The position numbers were made by a program, and so were the translations under genes. From Myxococcales bacterium UBA1238 (GTDB lineage Bacteria; Myxococcota_A; Bradymonadia; UBA7976; UBA1532): a stretch of 64,000 bases of DNA. This document shows positions 51,973 to 61,329 of the stretch, piece by piece. The number at the start of each line of letters is the position of its first letter. Position 1 is the stretch's first letter. Location: positions 1 through 64,000 of the forward strand of contig DBWM01000068.1 of assembly GCA_002309015.1 (NCBI GenBank), written 5' to 3'. The notes below the pieces were generated by a model. It did no database searches. It had not been told where the DNA came from and saw only the letters and a list, made by a program, of their open reading frames with translations.

Positions 51973-54053
51973 TAAACACGCTCGTTTTTTTTCATCGATG
52001 GCTTCAGACGGCCGGCCAGGACGCCCGATTCCATCAGCAGCAAAAAGAAGAGCCCGATCAAGGCTGCATGCCAGAGCTCTACGGGAGAATCGCCCAAAAA
52101 CGCCGCGCTCCCGTTTTGTGCCTGATCGCTGGATTTCGCTGATTTTCCGCGCAGATCGCCCGCATAACCGTCTACGGCTACGGCAAACCCCGGAAGCGAA
52201 ACCGCCTCCAGAATCGGCTCCGGCTCCACCTTGTATGCGCCCAGCTCATCCGTCACCTCAAACCGCCAGGGCGCCTCCACGACCGACAAACGCCCCGATG
52301 GACTCGTCACGCGCACGCGCTCCACCTGCGGCAATGCGACCGCCAAATCGACCGGCTGACCCACCGAAACCGTAGGCTGCGAAATCGCCGAAACCCGCGT
52401 CAAAACCCGCATCATTTGCTGCAAAAGCGGCAGAAAATCGGGACGAATGGGCAAATCTCCCCAATCCCGATCGATCGAAGTGGTCAAAAGCGCCACCTGA
52501 CCCTCACCCAGCGGCCGCGTCAGCAAAAGCGGCGCGCCATCTTCCAGCTGCATCACCACGTCGCCTTCGGTCTCAGCATTGGGATCGAGCAGCAGATAGC
52601 GCTTCACCTTCGCCTCAGAAAGGCTGCTCTGAGACGGATTGGCAAAGGGCGCCAACATCGGATGTCCCAACAGAAAACGCCCGATATGTGCCACCTTGCG
52701 ATCGCCGCCCGTCAGGCTCGCCGCCGCATCCCCCGCACGCCGCACATCGCGCACCATGCGCGGTAGAAACGCCCCCAGCTGCGCATTCCAGAGTTTCGGC
52801 GTCGCGCGCGATCCGGCCGTGATCAGAAGCCCTCCGCCTTTACGCAAAAAAGACTCCAGATTCTGGGCAGTTGCGCGATTTAAGCCCGCAACATTGGCCA
52901 GAATGACCACATCAAAATCGTTCAGGTTCGCTTCTGCAAACGCCAGCTCATCCATGCGCTCCAGCGAAAGCTGAATGCCCTGCAGCGCATCCCGCGACAA
53001 CGCCTGCTCCACATAAAACAGCTCGTCCCGGTGCGGCGTGGGGCTCGGCTCACCGTCAACCGCCAAAACGCGCAAAGTGGGCTCCGCCTGCACCAAAAAC
53101 ATCCGCCGATCGTCCAGCGGGAGCGCATCCTCACCCAAAACCAAAGCCGCCGAGGCCGCCTGATGCTGATCGAACCGCGCATAAAACGTCTTGGTCGCCA
53201 TCTCGCCGGGTTTCAACGACAAAAAGCCGCGCGCCAAAACCTCACCCTCGCATTCCAGATGGATCGGCCAGTTTTCGATGGGCGTATCCGCAAAGCGCGC
53301 AACCCGCCCTTCAATGCGCCAAAAGCCCTCACCCACATCGCTTGCAGGAGTCAGCGACACATCCACAATCGCTGTATTTTCAAGAGGTTGGCCGTCCGAA
53401 ACATCGACGGGGATGCATTCGATCGAGGCGTCCGGAGGCGGAGGCAACTGCGCAAGATGGGCGGGATAAGAGAACACCACCACGCGTTTGGAACCGCTCG
53501 TTCCCGAAGAGAGCAAGCTGTAGGCGCGCGCCACGGCCATGGGCAAATCATCTGTTCGATAACCCGTTTTTGCTTGCCGCAAAGCCAGTTGCGCTTCTTC
53601 GAAATGCTCCGTCAGCCCCATATCGGGCCCGTCTGTGCCCGCCAGAATCAGAGCTCCAAGCCCCTTATGGCGCGCCATCGCATCCTCAACCAGGCGTTGC
53701 CCCTTCTCAAAAAGCGACTCACCCTCCAGGCGATAGGCCATGGGATATGAAGCGTCGAGCACCCAGACTGTATTCGATAAAACATCTTGAGTTTCAACGA
53801 GTTGCGCTTCTTTTTCGCGAATGATCGGCCGGGCCAGGGCCAGCGCCAGAAGCGCCAGAAACGCGCAGCGCAACAACAGGAGCAGCAGCTGCTTTGCGCG
53901 AAATCGGTGGGCCGTCTTGCGCTGCGATCTGCGAATCAACTCGATGGCCGGAAACCGCACATGCTTCGGCTTTCGGCGCTGAATCAGATGTAAAATCGGT
54001 GGGATAGCGACCGCAAGCAGGCCCAGAAGCAGCATGGGCGACAAAAAATTCAT
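51972..54053 (-). CDS. BatA-domain membrane protein
   Basis: A 693-residue membrane protein. The N-terminus (MNFLSPMLLLGLLAVAIPPI then LIQRRKPKHVRFPAIELI) is the BatA / aerotolerance-regulator domain with two close helices. A von Willebrand-like domain follows, though its metal motif is not clear (WVLDASYPMAYR). A GATase-like part (VVILANVAGLNRATAQNLESFLRKGGGLLITAG) and a C-terminal helix (LWHAALIGLFFLLLMESGVL) complete it. It overlaps the DUF58 gene by four bases. With MoxR and DUF58 it is expected to form an envelope-associated module. Confidence 0.88.
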   Translation of the reverse strand: MNFLSPMLLLGLLAVAIPPILHLIQRRKPKHVRFPAIELIRRSQRKTAHRFRAKQLLLLLLRCAFLALLALALARPIIREKEAQLVETQDVLSNTVWVLDASYPMAYRLEGESLFEKGQRLVEDAMARHKGLGALILAGTDGPDMGLTEHFEEAQLALRQAKTGYRTDDLPMAVARAYSLLSSGTSGSKRVVVFSYPAHLAQLPPPPDASIECIPVDVSDGQPLENTAIVDVSLTPASDVGEGFWRIEGRVARFADTPIENWPIHLECEGEVLARGFLSLKPGEMATKTFYARFDQHQAASAALVLGEDALPLDDRRMFLVQAEPTLRVLAVDGEPSPTPHRDELFYVEQALSRDALQGIQLSLERMDELAFAEANLNDFDVVILANVAGLNRATAQNLESFLRKGGGLLITAGSRATPKLWNAQLGAFLPRMVRDVRRAGDAAASLTGGDRKVAHIGRFLLGHPMLAPFANPSQSSLSEAKVKRYLLLDPNAETEGDVVMQLEDGAPLLLTRPLGEGQVALLTTSIDRDWGDLPIRPDFLPLLQQMMRVLTRVSAISQPTVSVGQPVDLAVALPQVERVRVTSPSGRLSVVEAPWRFEVTDELGAYKVEPEPILEAVSLPGFAVAVDGYAGDLRGKSAKSSDQAQNGSAAFLGDSPVELWHAALIGLFFLLLMESGVLAGRLKPSMKKNERV

Positions 54054-54931
54054 CGCCGTCCTCCAAAAAGCGCGAGCAGACTTTGTTCGATTGGCCAGTC
54101 GGTTTGCACTTGCGCAAAATCGACGCCCCCATCCTCAAGCTCCAGGCGGAGATCGTCACAAAATCGTTTCATTTCAAGCAGATACTGTTGTTTCATCCCA
54201 CGCGGATCCGCTTCGATTTCGCCCTCATTTTCCATCGATTCAAACAGGCAAAGCTCCTGAAACGGAAACGTCAGCTCATCGGGATCGAGCACCTGGATCA
54301 CCACCATCCGCTGCCTCTGCTTGCGCAAAATGCGCGCCATCGACGTAAATTGTCCTTTAAAATCAAGGCAATCCGAGAGCAGCACGATGAGTCCCCGCCC
54401 CGAGAAGCGCTCTGCAATCTGCGACAAAGCTGCGGTCACAGAAGTGGATCCTTTGGGCTGAAGATTTTCTAAAACCTCAATAATATTCCATAGATGGGCT
54501 TTTTGAGCGCAGGGAGCCAAAAACGTCCGGGGGCGCTCATCAAAACATTGGATCCCCACCGCATCGCCCTGATCGAGCAGAAGCCAGCAGAGCGCCGCGC
54601 AAAGCTGCGCCGCATAACGCATTTTTGAAGGACGCCCCTCCCCGCTGTAGCCCATGGAGCCCGATTGATCGAGGCAAAGCCATGCGCGCAGGTTGGTTTC
54701 ATCCTCAAATTCCTTCACGCAATAGCGATCGTTGCGCGCATAGGCTTTCCAGTCGATGCGCCGAATCTCGTCGCCGGGCGCATATTCGCGATGCTGCGCA
54801 AATTCAATGCTCTCGCCCCGATGGCGGTTGCGGTGAATCCCCGCCAGAGAACCGTCCACAAAGCAAGAGGTTTTAATATCTAATCGCGCGATTTTATTGA
54901 TGATTTCAGAAGAAAGAAGTTCCGTTTTCAC
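54050..54931 (-). CDS. DUF58 domain protein with von Willebrand-like fold
   Basis: A 293-residue protein of the DUF58 family, normally linked with MoxR ATPases. GDEIRRIDWKAYARND is the DUF58 hallmark, and LCLDQSGSMGYS resembles the MIDAS DxSxS motif of von Willebrand domains, retaining Asp and the two Ser. No membrane segment. The start is GTG at 54931, forming GTGA with the MoxR stop. It probably binds the MoxR ring. Confidence 0.92.
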   Translation of the reverse strand: MKTELLSSEIINKIARLDIKTSCFVDGSLAGIHRNRHRGESIEFAQHREYAPGDEIRRIDWKAYARNDRYCVKEFEDETNLRAWLCLDQSGSMGYSGEGRPSKMRYAAQLCAALCWLLLDQGDAVGIQCFDERPRTFLAPCAQKAHLWNIIEVLENLQPKGSTSVTAALSQIAERFSGRGLIVLLSDCLDFKGQFTSMARILRKQRQRMVVIQVLDPDELTFPFQELCLFESMENEGEIEADPRGMKQQYLLEMKRFCDDLRLELEDGGVDFAQVQTDWPIEQSLLALFGGRR

Positions 54932-55932
54932 GCCAGCGGCACCGATTCGAGAAGAAGCGAAACCAGCTTGCGGCTGTCCAGATGCTCCGCTTCAGCATGA
55001 AAATTCGTTAGAATTCGGTGACTTAACACCGATTCCGCCAACGCGCGCACATCCTCGCGGCTCACGGTCAGGCGACCATCCAAAAGCGCGCGCGCCTTAC
55101 CCGCCAGAATCAGGCATTGACTCGCACGGGGGCCCGCACCGAAGCGCACAAAATTCTTAATAAAATCGGGAGCATCCACTTCAGTTGGCCGCGTTTTTCG
55201 CACCAGCTGCACCGCATAGGACAGCACGTGATCGGCCACAGGAATGCGGCGCACAAGTTCCTGGAACGACAGGATCGCCTGCGCATCGAGCACCGGTTCG
55301 ATCGCCGCCAGCTCCTCGGAAGTCGTCCGCTTCACCAGTTCGAGCTCTTCGCTCAAAAGCGGATAATCCACATAAATCGTGCACATAAAGCGATCGAGCT
55401 GCGCTTCGGGAAGCGGATAGGTGCCCTCCTGCTCGATGGGGTTTTGCGTCGCAAACACCAAAAAGGGCGCATCGAGCGGATAATGCTGGCCCGCCGCCGT
55501 CACGCGACCTTCCTGCATCGCCTGCAGCAAAGCGGCCTGAGTTTTTGGAGGCGTACGGTTGATTTCATCGGCCAGAAGCAGATTTGCAAAGATGGGCCCG
55601 GGCATAAAACGGAAATGCCGCTCGCCCGTCGCGCGATCTTCCTCGAGGATATCGGTCCCCGTAATGTCGCTGGGCATCAAATCGGGGGTGAACTGGATGC
55701 GGCTGAACTTCAAATCCAGCGCCTCGGCCACGGTCTGAACCAGCAGCGTCTTGGCCAGCCCCGGCACACCGATGAGCAGGCAATGCCCGCGTGCAAACAA
55801 GGCCGTCAGCATCAAATCCACGATGTCGCGCTGACCCACCACCCTGCGCGCGATCTGATCCACGATGCGATCGCGCGCCTCTCTTGCAGCCTGCGTTTTT
55901 TCAGAATCCGTCAAATTTTTTAAATCGCTCAT
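54928..55932 (-). CDS. MoxR-family AAA+ ATPase
   Basis: A 334-residue cytoplasmic AAA+ ATPase with Walker A LLIGVPGLAKTLLV, Walker B ANLLLADEINRTPPKTQAAL, sensor VFATQNPIEQEGTYPLPEAQLDRF and a C-terminal lid. MoxR proteins act as chaperones that assemble partner proteins with von Willebrand domains, which matches the neighbouring DUF58 and BatA genes. It overlaps both neighbours by four bases. ATG at 55932. Confidence 0.95.
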   Translation of the reverse strand: MSDLKNLTDSEKTQAAREARDRIVDQIARRVVGQRDIVDLMLTALFARGHCLLIGVPGLAKTLLVQTVAEALDLKFSRIQFTPDLMPSDITGTDILEEDRATGERHFRFMPGPIFANLLLADEINRTPPKTQAALLQAMQEGRVTAAGQHYPLDAPFLVFATQNPIEQEGTYPLPEAQLDRFMCTIYVDYPLLSEELELVKRTTSEELAAIEPVLDAQAILSFQELVRRIPVADHVLSYAVQLVRKTRPTEVDAPDFIKNFVRFGAGPRASQCLILAGKARALLDGRLTVSREDVRALAESVLSHRILTNFHAEAEHLDSRKLVSLLLESVPLA

Positions 55933-57515
55933 TTCAAAATCTCCAATGCCGCGCGCGCCAAAGACGCCTCTTTTTCGCGACCTTTTTGGGTATAAAGCGC
56001 CGCTAAAGCCTCGTGCGGCAAAGGATAAAAGGGATTGATCCCGACGGCCTCCTCAAAGGCTTCTATCGCGCGATCCAGATCGCCCATCTTTAAGTAAGCC
56101 TCGCCCAAATGCAGCCAGGTGGTCACCAGAGTGGGATAGTAAACGCGCACTAAACGCAATAATTCCGGCACCTTTTCGGGACGATTCAAAGAGAGCAAAG
56201 CGGCAGACGCGCCATTTTGCACCGTGGGTAAACCTTCTCCCGCAACCGCCATCGCTTTTTCATATTCGCGAAGCGCCGCCAACGGCCGTTCCCTGGCCCG
56301 CAAAAGTTCACCTAACTTCGCAAAATCCTTTGCTTTTTTATCTTCAACGCTGTCGTAGTCGTCTTCCTCTTCGGTCTCGCCCGGGCGCTTAAATTTGAGC
56401 GAAATATGCTTTAATCCCGGCCAGGTATGAAGCCCCTGCTTCAGGGCCCATTTGCCCCAGTCGGTCCAAAGCGATTGCAAATCCAGCCCGTAGACCGCCT
56501 TCAGCGCCAAATCCATGGGCAGCTTTTGATCCAGATTTTGCACCAACTGCTTCAGGCCGTCGTAACCCTTCTTCTGATAAAGCATTTTGAGCACAGAATG
56601 GACTTCAGCGTAAGCCAGCGAAGCCGCTTCCTGGCTGGGCAATTTGGCCATCGAAGGGTGCATCTGTTCAAAAGTAATCAGCTTTTTGGCCTCAAGGGAT
56701 CGCGCAAGCAAATCTTCTTCAGGGGGATCCATGGGCGAATCGGGCTCGCGATGCCAGGCCGCCTCGTCAAACTTGGCGATGCCTTCGTGCAGCCAAATCG
56801 GCACGGTCTCGCCGCTCAGCTTTGTGATGTAGTAATGCACGAATTCGTGGGCCACCGTATCGCGCCAGCCATAACCGCGCACCAAACCGCCAGGCGAGGT
56901 CACCATGAGCTTGTTGTACTTACAAAGTGCAATGGTTCCGCTGGTTTCCAAATCTTTTTCGGTCAGCGGCGTGACCGCTGCGAGCACCTCGTGGCGCGGA
57001 TAAATCTCAACTAAAACCGAGCCTTCGGAACGCCCCCCCCAATGAGCCGCGAGTGCGTCGTCCTGACGCTGCAAAACATCTAAAATCCAGGGCAGCAAGA
57101 TGCGATCGCGCCCCTTATAGCGCACCACAAACCGCCCGTTTTCACTGCGAAATTCGTCGTATCCCACAAGCGCCTGGCGCGTGCTCTCCACTTCTGCACG
57201 AAACGTTTGCAAGCCTTCAGGCCATTCGCTCGTGAGCGTTTCCAGGCGATTCAGCTCACTCACAGCATCGGCGTATTTTCCTTCGTAATAAAGGAGTTGC
57301 GCGTTTAAAACCACAAACAGCGGCGCATCGCCATCGCGCTCCAGCCAAGGCTGAATCGCCCGCCGGGCCGCATCGGTCTGCCAATGATCGATCAGCGAAC
57401 GGATCTCTTCCGCCGCTTTCTCCGGATCGCGCTGCGCCCAGGTCACCGAGCTCCAGCAAAAGCCCAAAAGGCCCCAGAGCACCGCAAGTTTTGCAATATA
57501 ACCCATGAATTTCAT
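55929..57515 (-). CDS. Exported gluzincin-like peptidase with TPR repeats
   Basis: A 528-residue secreted or periplasmic protein. The N-terminal signal (LAVLWGLLGFCWSSVTWA) is followed by short TPR units. The central part has the zinc motif HEFVH (VAHEFVHYYIT) and the downstream Glu in WLHEGIAKFDE, the peptidase-MA-like gluzincin pattern. C-terminal TPRs (TWLHLGEAYLKMGDLDRAIEAFEEAV) follow. All zinc ligands appear intact. It overlaps DUF4175 and MoxR genes by four bases each. Substrate unknown; context suggests envelope quality control or remodelling. Confidence 0.88.
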   Translation of the reverse strand: MKFMGYIAKLAVLWGLLGFCWSSVTWAQRDPEKAAEEIRSLIDHWQTDAARRAIQPWLERDGDAPLFVVLNAQLLYYEGKYADAVSELNRLETLTSEWPEGLQTFRAEVESTRQALVGYDEFRSENGRFVVRYKGRDRILLPWILDVLQRQDDALAAHWGGRSEGSVLVEIYPRHEVLAAVTPLTEKDLETSGTIALCKYNKLMVTSPGGLVRGYGWRDTVAHEFVHYYITKLSGETVPIWLHEGIAKFDEAAWHREPDSPMDPPEEDLLARSLEAKKLITFEQMHPSMAKLPSQEAASLAYAEVHSVLKMLYQKKGYDGLKQLVQNLDQKLPMDLALKAVYGLDLQSLWTDWGKWALKQGLHTWPGLKHISLKFKRPGETEEEDDYDSVEDKKAKDFAKLGELLRARERPLAALREYEKAMAVAGEGLPTVQNGASAALLSLNRPEKVPELLRLVRVYYPTLVTTWLHLGEAYLKMGDLDRAIEAFEEAVGINPFYPLPHEALAALYTQKGREKEASLARAALEILK

Positions 57516-60469
57516 TGAATAATCTTCTCGTAATAATGCTTAACCTGTTCGCGATAGCCATCCACGGGCTCCGCCTTCATCGCATCCAGCAACTCTTTTC
57601 TAAACGCCTCCGGACTCTGATGATCGTCTGCGGACGGAATCTGAACGCGTTCATGAGCCGGAGATCGGCTTTGCTGCGATCTCGAAGGGCGATCGGCGGG
57701 CTGCGGCTTGGTCGCCTGCTTTAAACTCTCCATCATCCCCTGCAAAGCCCGGCTGGCCTCGCGCTGAGCCGGTCGCGCCTGCCCCGCACGCCCCTGCTGA
57801 AGCCGCTTTTTGGCGCGCCCCATCGCTTCCTGCGCCTGTGACAAGGGTTCATCCGAAATCTGACCCATTTCTCCGAATTCTTTTTGTTTTTCGCCCAGTT
57901 GCTGCTGCAGGCGTTCCGCACGGTCCGCCACATCCTGCTGCTGCTGCGACAATTCCTGCATCCCTTGTTCCTGCTGCTTCATTTTTTGATGCGCGCGCCT
58001 CAAAAGCTTCAGAAGCTCGTTGACGATCTCCTGATCGATGTCGCGCCCCCGGGTCGCGTGCCCTTTGGAAACCCGATCGCTGCTCTGCCAGTAATTCGAG
58101 AGATCCTGCAGCGCCTCCAGGGCGCTTTCGGCCGATTCGAGAGCCTGCGTGGGCTGCTTTTGCGACAAGAAATTCCAAAGATCATCCACATTCAACTGCG
58201 TCTTGTTCAGCGCAACCTGCAAAAAGCCAAAGGCGGAATCCGGATCGATCTGCTCCACCTCCAGACGAAGCGCCGTCGCGAGCTCGACCAGCTTATCAAA
58301 CTGATCCTTAAGTTCCTGTTCTAAAAGCTCTTTCTGAGCTTCTTCCTCCTTCTTCGAGAGCGCCTCCGTCTTCTCTGAAACCTCGTCCTGCTGTCGCATC
58401 AAATCGCGCGTCTGATCCATCAGTTCGCTCAGCGCGCGCTGCAGCTCCGGATAAGTCTCGTCGTGCAGATCCTGCATGTCCTTTTGAAGGCTGTTGGAGA
58501 GTTCATCGAGCGCCTGTGACATTTTATCGAGGGCATCGAGCGCCTCTTCAAAGCGATCTTCTTCGAGCATTTTCTCGAGTGAATTCAACTCGTTACGACT
58601 CTTTTCGAGGCCTTTTTGCAGATCGTTTTTCTTCAGTCCGTCGAGGTTTAAAAACTCTTCGGGCATCTTTTGCTGCATCTCGGCCATGCGCTTGCGGATT
58701 TCCTCCATGCGTTCCTGTAAGCGCTTGATATCTCTAAAGATTTTAGCCTTTAAGGCATCATTGGGATTCTGGCGGTAGGCTTCAATCAGGGCCTTCAGGT
58801 TGTCGCGGGCATCCTGCAGCTCGCGCGTTAAATCCGCCATATCCTCCAGCGCCATGCGCGCATTCATGGCTTCCAAAAACACAATCATTTCTTCGAGTTG
58901 CGCGACCACGAGCCCATTTTGATGCAGCAGAGCCGCCTCTTTTACGCCCTGAGCCAGCAAGGATTTTTCGGCCATTCTCGCATCGTCAAAACTGTTTAAA
59001 TGCGACAAAAGTGCGAGGCGGATTTCCTCTGCTGTCAGCGGATCTTCTTTAAGCTCAAGCAAAATCTGGCGCATGCTCTCCGAAAGGCCGTCGGTCTCGG
59101 TCACAAGCTTTGCGCGCAAACCGGTGGGCTCCACGGGATTCGGATTTTCGGCATCAAACCCTTCAACGCGATTTGCGAGCGCCGTCAGCGCATCTTCCTC
59201 CCATTGGCGCAAACGCTCGGTCAGCGCGTGATGCTTTTGCCGAGGCGAACGAATGGTCACAAATCTGGTGACCGACGTCCCTCGCTTGGGCCCATCCACG
59301 CTGTCGTTGTCAAACGCCTCCACAAAAATCGCCAGCCGATCGCCATGCTGCACATCCATCTGCGTCAGATCGATGCGATCGTCGCTTTCAATTTCTCGTT
59401 TTAATTCAACAAGTTGCGGAACATTCGTAGGATTTTCATCATCGCCCGCCAGCGACAGAACCGCCTGAATGCGGCTCAATCCAAAATCATCGGCCGCGCG
59501 ATAAGCGATTTGAATCTGAGCAGGATCGTCGAGTTCCAAATCGTTTGCGGGTTCAAGCAGCGTGACGGTTGGCGGTAAGTCCGGCTCCAGCACGATTTTT
59601 CGCAGATTTCCCTCCTCAAGCTGAGCGCCGCGAAGCGTCTCCACCGCAAAGCCCCAGCTGCCGCCTTCTGTGAGCGTCCATTCTCCTGAAATCTTGCGTT
59701 CATCCTCAATTTTTAAAGGGATTTTCTGCTCCCCCATTTGGATTTGCGCCGCGCGGACCGGCTCCAGCGCGCGGGCCTGCAGCTCCAGCTTTGCACCCTT
59801 TGGCAGCTTTAAATCGCCCACCCAGTTCTCCCATAAACGCGGCTCGCGCTGCATATGCTCGGGAAACACGCACCGCACGCTCAAATCCGCCACCAACGGC
59901 CCCTGATGCTTCGTCTGACTGATCGCAGCCTGTTCTTCCAACCACTTAAAATGAATCGAAAAAATCCCGTTTGGAATCAACAGGCATGCACCCCAGAGCG
60001 CGATCATCGCCAGCCATGGGCGCCCATAAAATTGGGGTGGATGCAGCTCAACCTGGCAATCCCGCAGCTTTTCGGCGGTCTGTTCGGCGAGCGCAGTCAC
60101 CAGCTCCGGCGGATGCTGATTCGAAAAATCCTTTGAAAATTGAACAGTTGCGATTAATCCATCAGCGAAACCAGACTTTTTTGCCTCGACCGCTTGAGCC
60201 ACGGTCAAAAGATCTCTAAAACGCCAAGCCCATCGACCCAAAAGCGCGCAGCAAAGCGTCAGAACGGCGACGGTGCAGGCAACATAAAGCCATCGATTCC
60301 AAGCGATTTCAGGCCATTGATGGGCCAGAACAGAAAATAACCACAGCAAAGCGAGCACAGACCATGCGCAAGCGGAAAACGTCTTGATGGCCGCCCAAAA
60401 AACTCCACGTCGGCGAATCCGGCGCAACGCGCATAAGATTTGATCAAAAGAAAGCAATTGGGTCGACAT
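57512..60469 (-). CDS. DUF4175 membrane protein with long coiled coil
   Basis: A 985-residue protein that begins the eleven-gene operon. Two or three helices near the N-terminus (FSACAWSVLALLWLFSVL, WLYVACTVAVLTLCCALL) and one at about 150 anchor it. Residues 180-400 form a periplasmic beta-rich part, and about 420-900 are strongly coiled coil and Gln/Glu-rich (MEEIRKRMAEMQQKM, GMQELSQQQQDVADRAERL). The tail is Ser/Pro/Gln-rich. This order is that of DUF4175 proteins, commonly found next to MoxR-DUF58-BatA genes. Function unknown. Confidence 0.88.
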   Translation of the reverse strand: MSTQLLSFDQILCALRRIRRRGVFWAAIKTFSACAWSVLALLWLFSVLAHQWPEIAWNRWLYVACTVAVLTLCCALLGRWAWRFRDLLTVAQAVEAKKSGFADGLIATVQFSKDFSNQHPPELVTALAEQTAEKLRDCQVELHPPQFYGRPWLAMIALWGACLLIPNGIFSIHFKWLEEQAAISQTKHQGPLVADLSVRCVFPEHMQREPRLWENWVGDLKLPKGAKLELQARALEPVRAAQIQMGEQKIPLKIEDERKISGEWTLTEGGSWGFAVETLRGAQLEEGNLRKIVLEPDLPPTVTLLEPANDLELDDPAQIQIAYRAADDFGLSRIQAVLSLAGDDENPTNVPQLVELKREIESDDRIDLTQMDVQHGDRLAIFVEAFDNDSVDGPKRGTSVTRFVTIRSPRQKHHALTERLRQWEEDALTALANRVEGFDAENPNPVEPTGLRAKLVTETDGLSESMRQILLELKEDPLTAEEIRLALLSHLNSFDDARMAEKSLLAQGVKEAALLHQNGLVVAQLEEMIVFLEAMNARMALEDMADLTRELQDARDNLKALIEAYRQNPNDALKAKIFRDIKRLQERMEEIRKRMAEMQQKMPEEFLNLDGLKKNDLQKGLEKSRNELNSLEKMLEEDRFEEALDALDKMSQALDELSNSLQKDMQDLHDETYPELQRALSELMDQTRDLMRQQDEVSEKTEALSKKEEEAQKELLEQELKDQFDKLVELATALRLEVEQIDPDSAFGFLQVALNKTQLNVDDLWNFLSQKQPTQALESAESALEALQDLSNYWQSSDRVSKGHATRGRDIDQEIVNELLKLLRRAHQKMKQQEQGMQELSQQQQDVADRAERLQQQLGEKQKEFGEMGQISDEPLSQAQEAMGRAKKRLQQGRAGQARPAQREASRALQGMMESLKQATKPQPADRPSRSQQSRSPAHERVQIPSADDHQSPEAFRKELLDAMKAEPVDGYREQVKHYYEKIIQ

Positions 60470-60693
60470 AGGCTTAAAAGTTTCGTGTAAAAAAAACGGA
60501 TTTCACTCACAATGAGCACCGGTCCACAGCGCATGACCTGCACGCAAACGGCGAACTCCCGCGCTTTTTATAAGCTTCATTTGCGCTGTCAACCGTCATC
60601 CCGCATCAATCGACGGAGCTCGGCCATAATTTTTTTGAAACCGTTTTCATTTTGAATGAAACGCCCTTTGAAACGTCAGCAGGAGTAACTGAT

Positions 60694-61329
60694 TTGGATT
60701 TGACGGATCAGGAACTTGTCGCTCGCTGCCAAGCGGGAAAAAACGAAGCTTTTAAAGCTTTGGTTGAACGCTATCAGCAGCGCGCATATCGCATTGCTTA
60801 CGGCATTCTTCATCAATCGGACGACGCAATGGACGCGGCACAGGAAGCTTTCATCAAGGTTTATCAAAATATTGATAACTTTAGAGGTGAGAGCAGTTTT
60901 TATACCTGGTTAGGCCGCATCGTCACAAACATCTGTATTGATACCATTCGTAAGCGAAAGCGCAGCCAAGCGGTGGCTTTTGATGAAAAAATCAGTCCAC
61001 CTAGCGATGTGGGAGATCAAAATCTCATCGGAAACATGCGCGAAACTCAACCAGGAGCTTCCATTGAACGCAAAGATTTGAATAAAGCGTTGAACGAAGC
61101 ACTCAGTCTTCTGAGCGAAGCGCACCGCACCACCATTTTACTGCGCGACGTCGATGGCCTCAGCTACGAAGAGATCGCTGAAGTCATGCAATGCCATGTG
61201 GGTACTGTGATGAGTCGCCTGCATTACGCCCGAAAGAATCTTCAAATATCGCTGCGTCCTTATCTCAAGGCCACCGGAGCAGAATCGATGGCAGAGCACG
61301 CAGGTGAAGGAGTGAGGAGGTCATCATGA
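60694..61329 (+). CDS. ECF-subfamily RNA polymerase sigma factor
   Basis: A 211-residue extracytoplasmic-function sigma factor. Region 2 is seen in FKALVERYQQRAYRIAYGIL to SSFYTWLGRIVTNICIDTIRKRKR, and region 4 in LSEAHRTTILLRDVDGLSYEEIAEVM and GTVMSRLHYARKNLQ, which binds the -35 element. It resembles the RpoE-like group. I prefer the TTG at 60694, because AGGAG lies eight bases upstream; an earlier TTG at 60652 has no site. The upstream 60630-60672 contains several TGAAAC-like copies that might be its own promoter. It overlaps the anti-sigma gene by four bases. Confidence 0.92.
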   Translation: MDLTDQELVARCQAGKNEAFKALVERYQQRAYRIAYGILHQSDDAMDAAQEAFIKVYQNIDNFRGESSFYTWLGRIVTNICIDTIRKRKRSQAVAFDEKISPPSDVGDQNLIGNMRETQPGASIERKDLNKALNEALSLLSEAHRTTILLRDVDGLSYEEIAEVMQCHVGTVMSRLHYARKNLQISLRPYLKATGAESMAEHAGEGVRRSS

